A stretch of 64,000 nucleotides of DNA. Origin: Rallus limicola. Its lineage: Eukaryota > Chordata > Aves > Gruiformes > Rallidae. The position numbers were made by a program, and so were the translations under genes. Location: positions 10,095,001 through 10,159,000 of the forward strand of contig JAKCOZ010000020.1 of the NCBI GenBank assembly GCA_022605955.1. The letters are read 5' to 3'. Numbering within the stretch: position 1 is the first letter of the stretch; each line of letters starts with the position of its first letter. The notes beneath the pieces were generated by a model, which saw nothing but the letters and a program-made list of their open reading frames with translations, was not told the DNA's origin and made no database searches. Shown here piece by piece: positions 63,276-64,000 of this stretch.

Positions 63276-64000
63276 ATATATAAAACACTCACTTTATTGA
63301 CTGGCCTACGTTCTTCAGTCATGTATATGCTTTCTCTTGCTTCAAAGGAATCTGTCTTCAAAAATGTTTCTCCAGAAGGAGATGAGCTATCTCAGAAAAT
63401 GGGTGAGGGTCAAATTATTTTATGTTCCTACAGTGGGCAGTGGCCCAGGAAGGTGAAGATGCAAATGAGAAGACTGGTAATGAAAAACATTGTTCTGAAA
63501 GCCACAAGTTGAAGATCCATGTTGTGGTTTCATTTCAGGAACCCTAGCCAAAATTTAGGAAGACTTTGGGCAGTTGGCCATGCCCTGGCCTTGGCAGTGC
63601 CTCCACTAGTGAGGTGCTGGAAATCCTGAGGACACAGAGGACTGTGTGGGGGTTTTCAGTGCCTCCATTTCCTTCGCAGATGTGTATCTGATAATGTATT
63701 TTGAAACAGAAAAGTACTTTTTCCCATTGTTTATCTTGAAAGCGATCCATTTTCCTTTCAGTTTGAATTAAATGCTGTTGTGTGTCAGAATTTCCCTCAT
63801 CATGGTAATAAGCGCTTGGCCTTCAGTAATGTTTTTTCCTCTGACTTCAGTGGGAACCATTTGATGCAACTTTGAGAGGGAAGAAATGCAATAGAGGTGG
63901 AATATACTATTTTTATTTTCACAACTCAGCATCTGTTTGATATAAAAAAGCAAATAAACAAGAAAACTAAAATCCCCTTCCATGCCATGATGCCCTGTTC
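63276..64000. other. Non-coding DNA at the window end
   Basis: No exon is recognisable. CTCTGACTTCAGTGGGAACC near 63840 resembles a scrap of the old repeat proposed at 5255 but is too short to call. Open frames (63297-63512, 63544-63750, 63768-63983) lack known domains. Confidence 0.55.

Noticed and set aside
1..64000. CRISPR array, operon, prophage or bacterial mobile element
   Set aside because: The sequence is vertebrate nuclear DNA; there are no regularly spaced direct repeats and no dense coding.

Overview
The window looks like non-coding nuclear DNA from a bird. The species and chromosome cannot be read from it. The evidence is the interspersed repeats. Three fragments carry the 3' end of the avian CR1 LINE (4031-4115 and 13237-13342 on the minus strand, 61571-61641 on the plus strand, the last ending in two ATTCTRTG octamers). 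One stretch at 31187-31858 has the layout of an avian endogenous-retrovirus LTR on the minus strand. An older CR1/L2/L3-type LINE reverse-transcriptase relic lies at about 41115-41340. Repeat density by eye is low, as usual for birds, and CpG is scarce except in a few short patches.

I found no convincing protein-coding gene, exon, tRNA, rRNA, CRISPR array or operon. The open frames are short (the longest is 153 codons), show no family I recognise, often overlap open frames on the other strand, and are about as long as chance allows in 64 kb read in six frames. The window is therefore either intergenic or inside large introns; the sequence does not show which.

Layout. 1-4030: unique DNA with a G-run at 330-347 and a CpG patch near 560-860. 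4031-13342: two CR1 fragments with unique DNA between them, including a conserved-looking stretch around 7560-8210 that ends in three clustered E-boxes. 13343-31186: unique DNA with a GC/CpG patch at 16550-16870, an A/C-rich stretch at 17391-17483, two POU-type sites at 21879-21925 and a 21-base A-run at 25881. 31187-31858: the solo LTR. 31859-41114: unique DNA with a CpG cluster at 32569-32659 and AT-rich, homeodomain-site-rich stretches at 34380-34520 and 36390-36775. 41115-41340: the LINE relic. 41341-61570: unique DNA with homeodomain-site clusters at 42770-42900 and 50310-50366. 61571-64000: a CR1 end, a small minisatellite and a conserved-looking AT-rich block at about 62690-63275.

No genes can be shown to work together here. 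The most useful leads are the candidate enhancers, recognised only by motif clustering and texture, and the repeat relics. I did not find an undescribed biological system.
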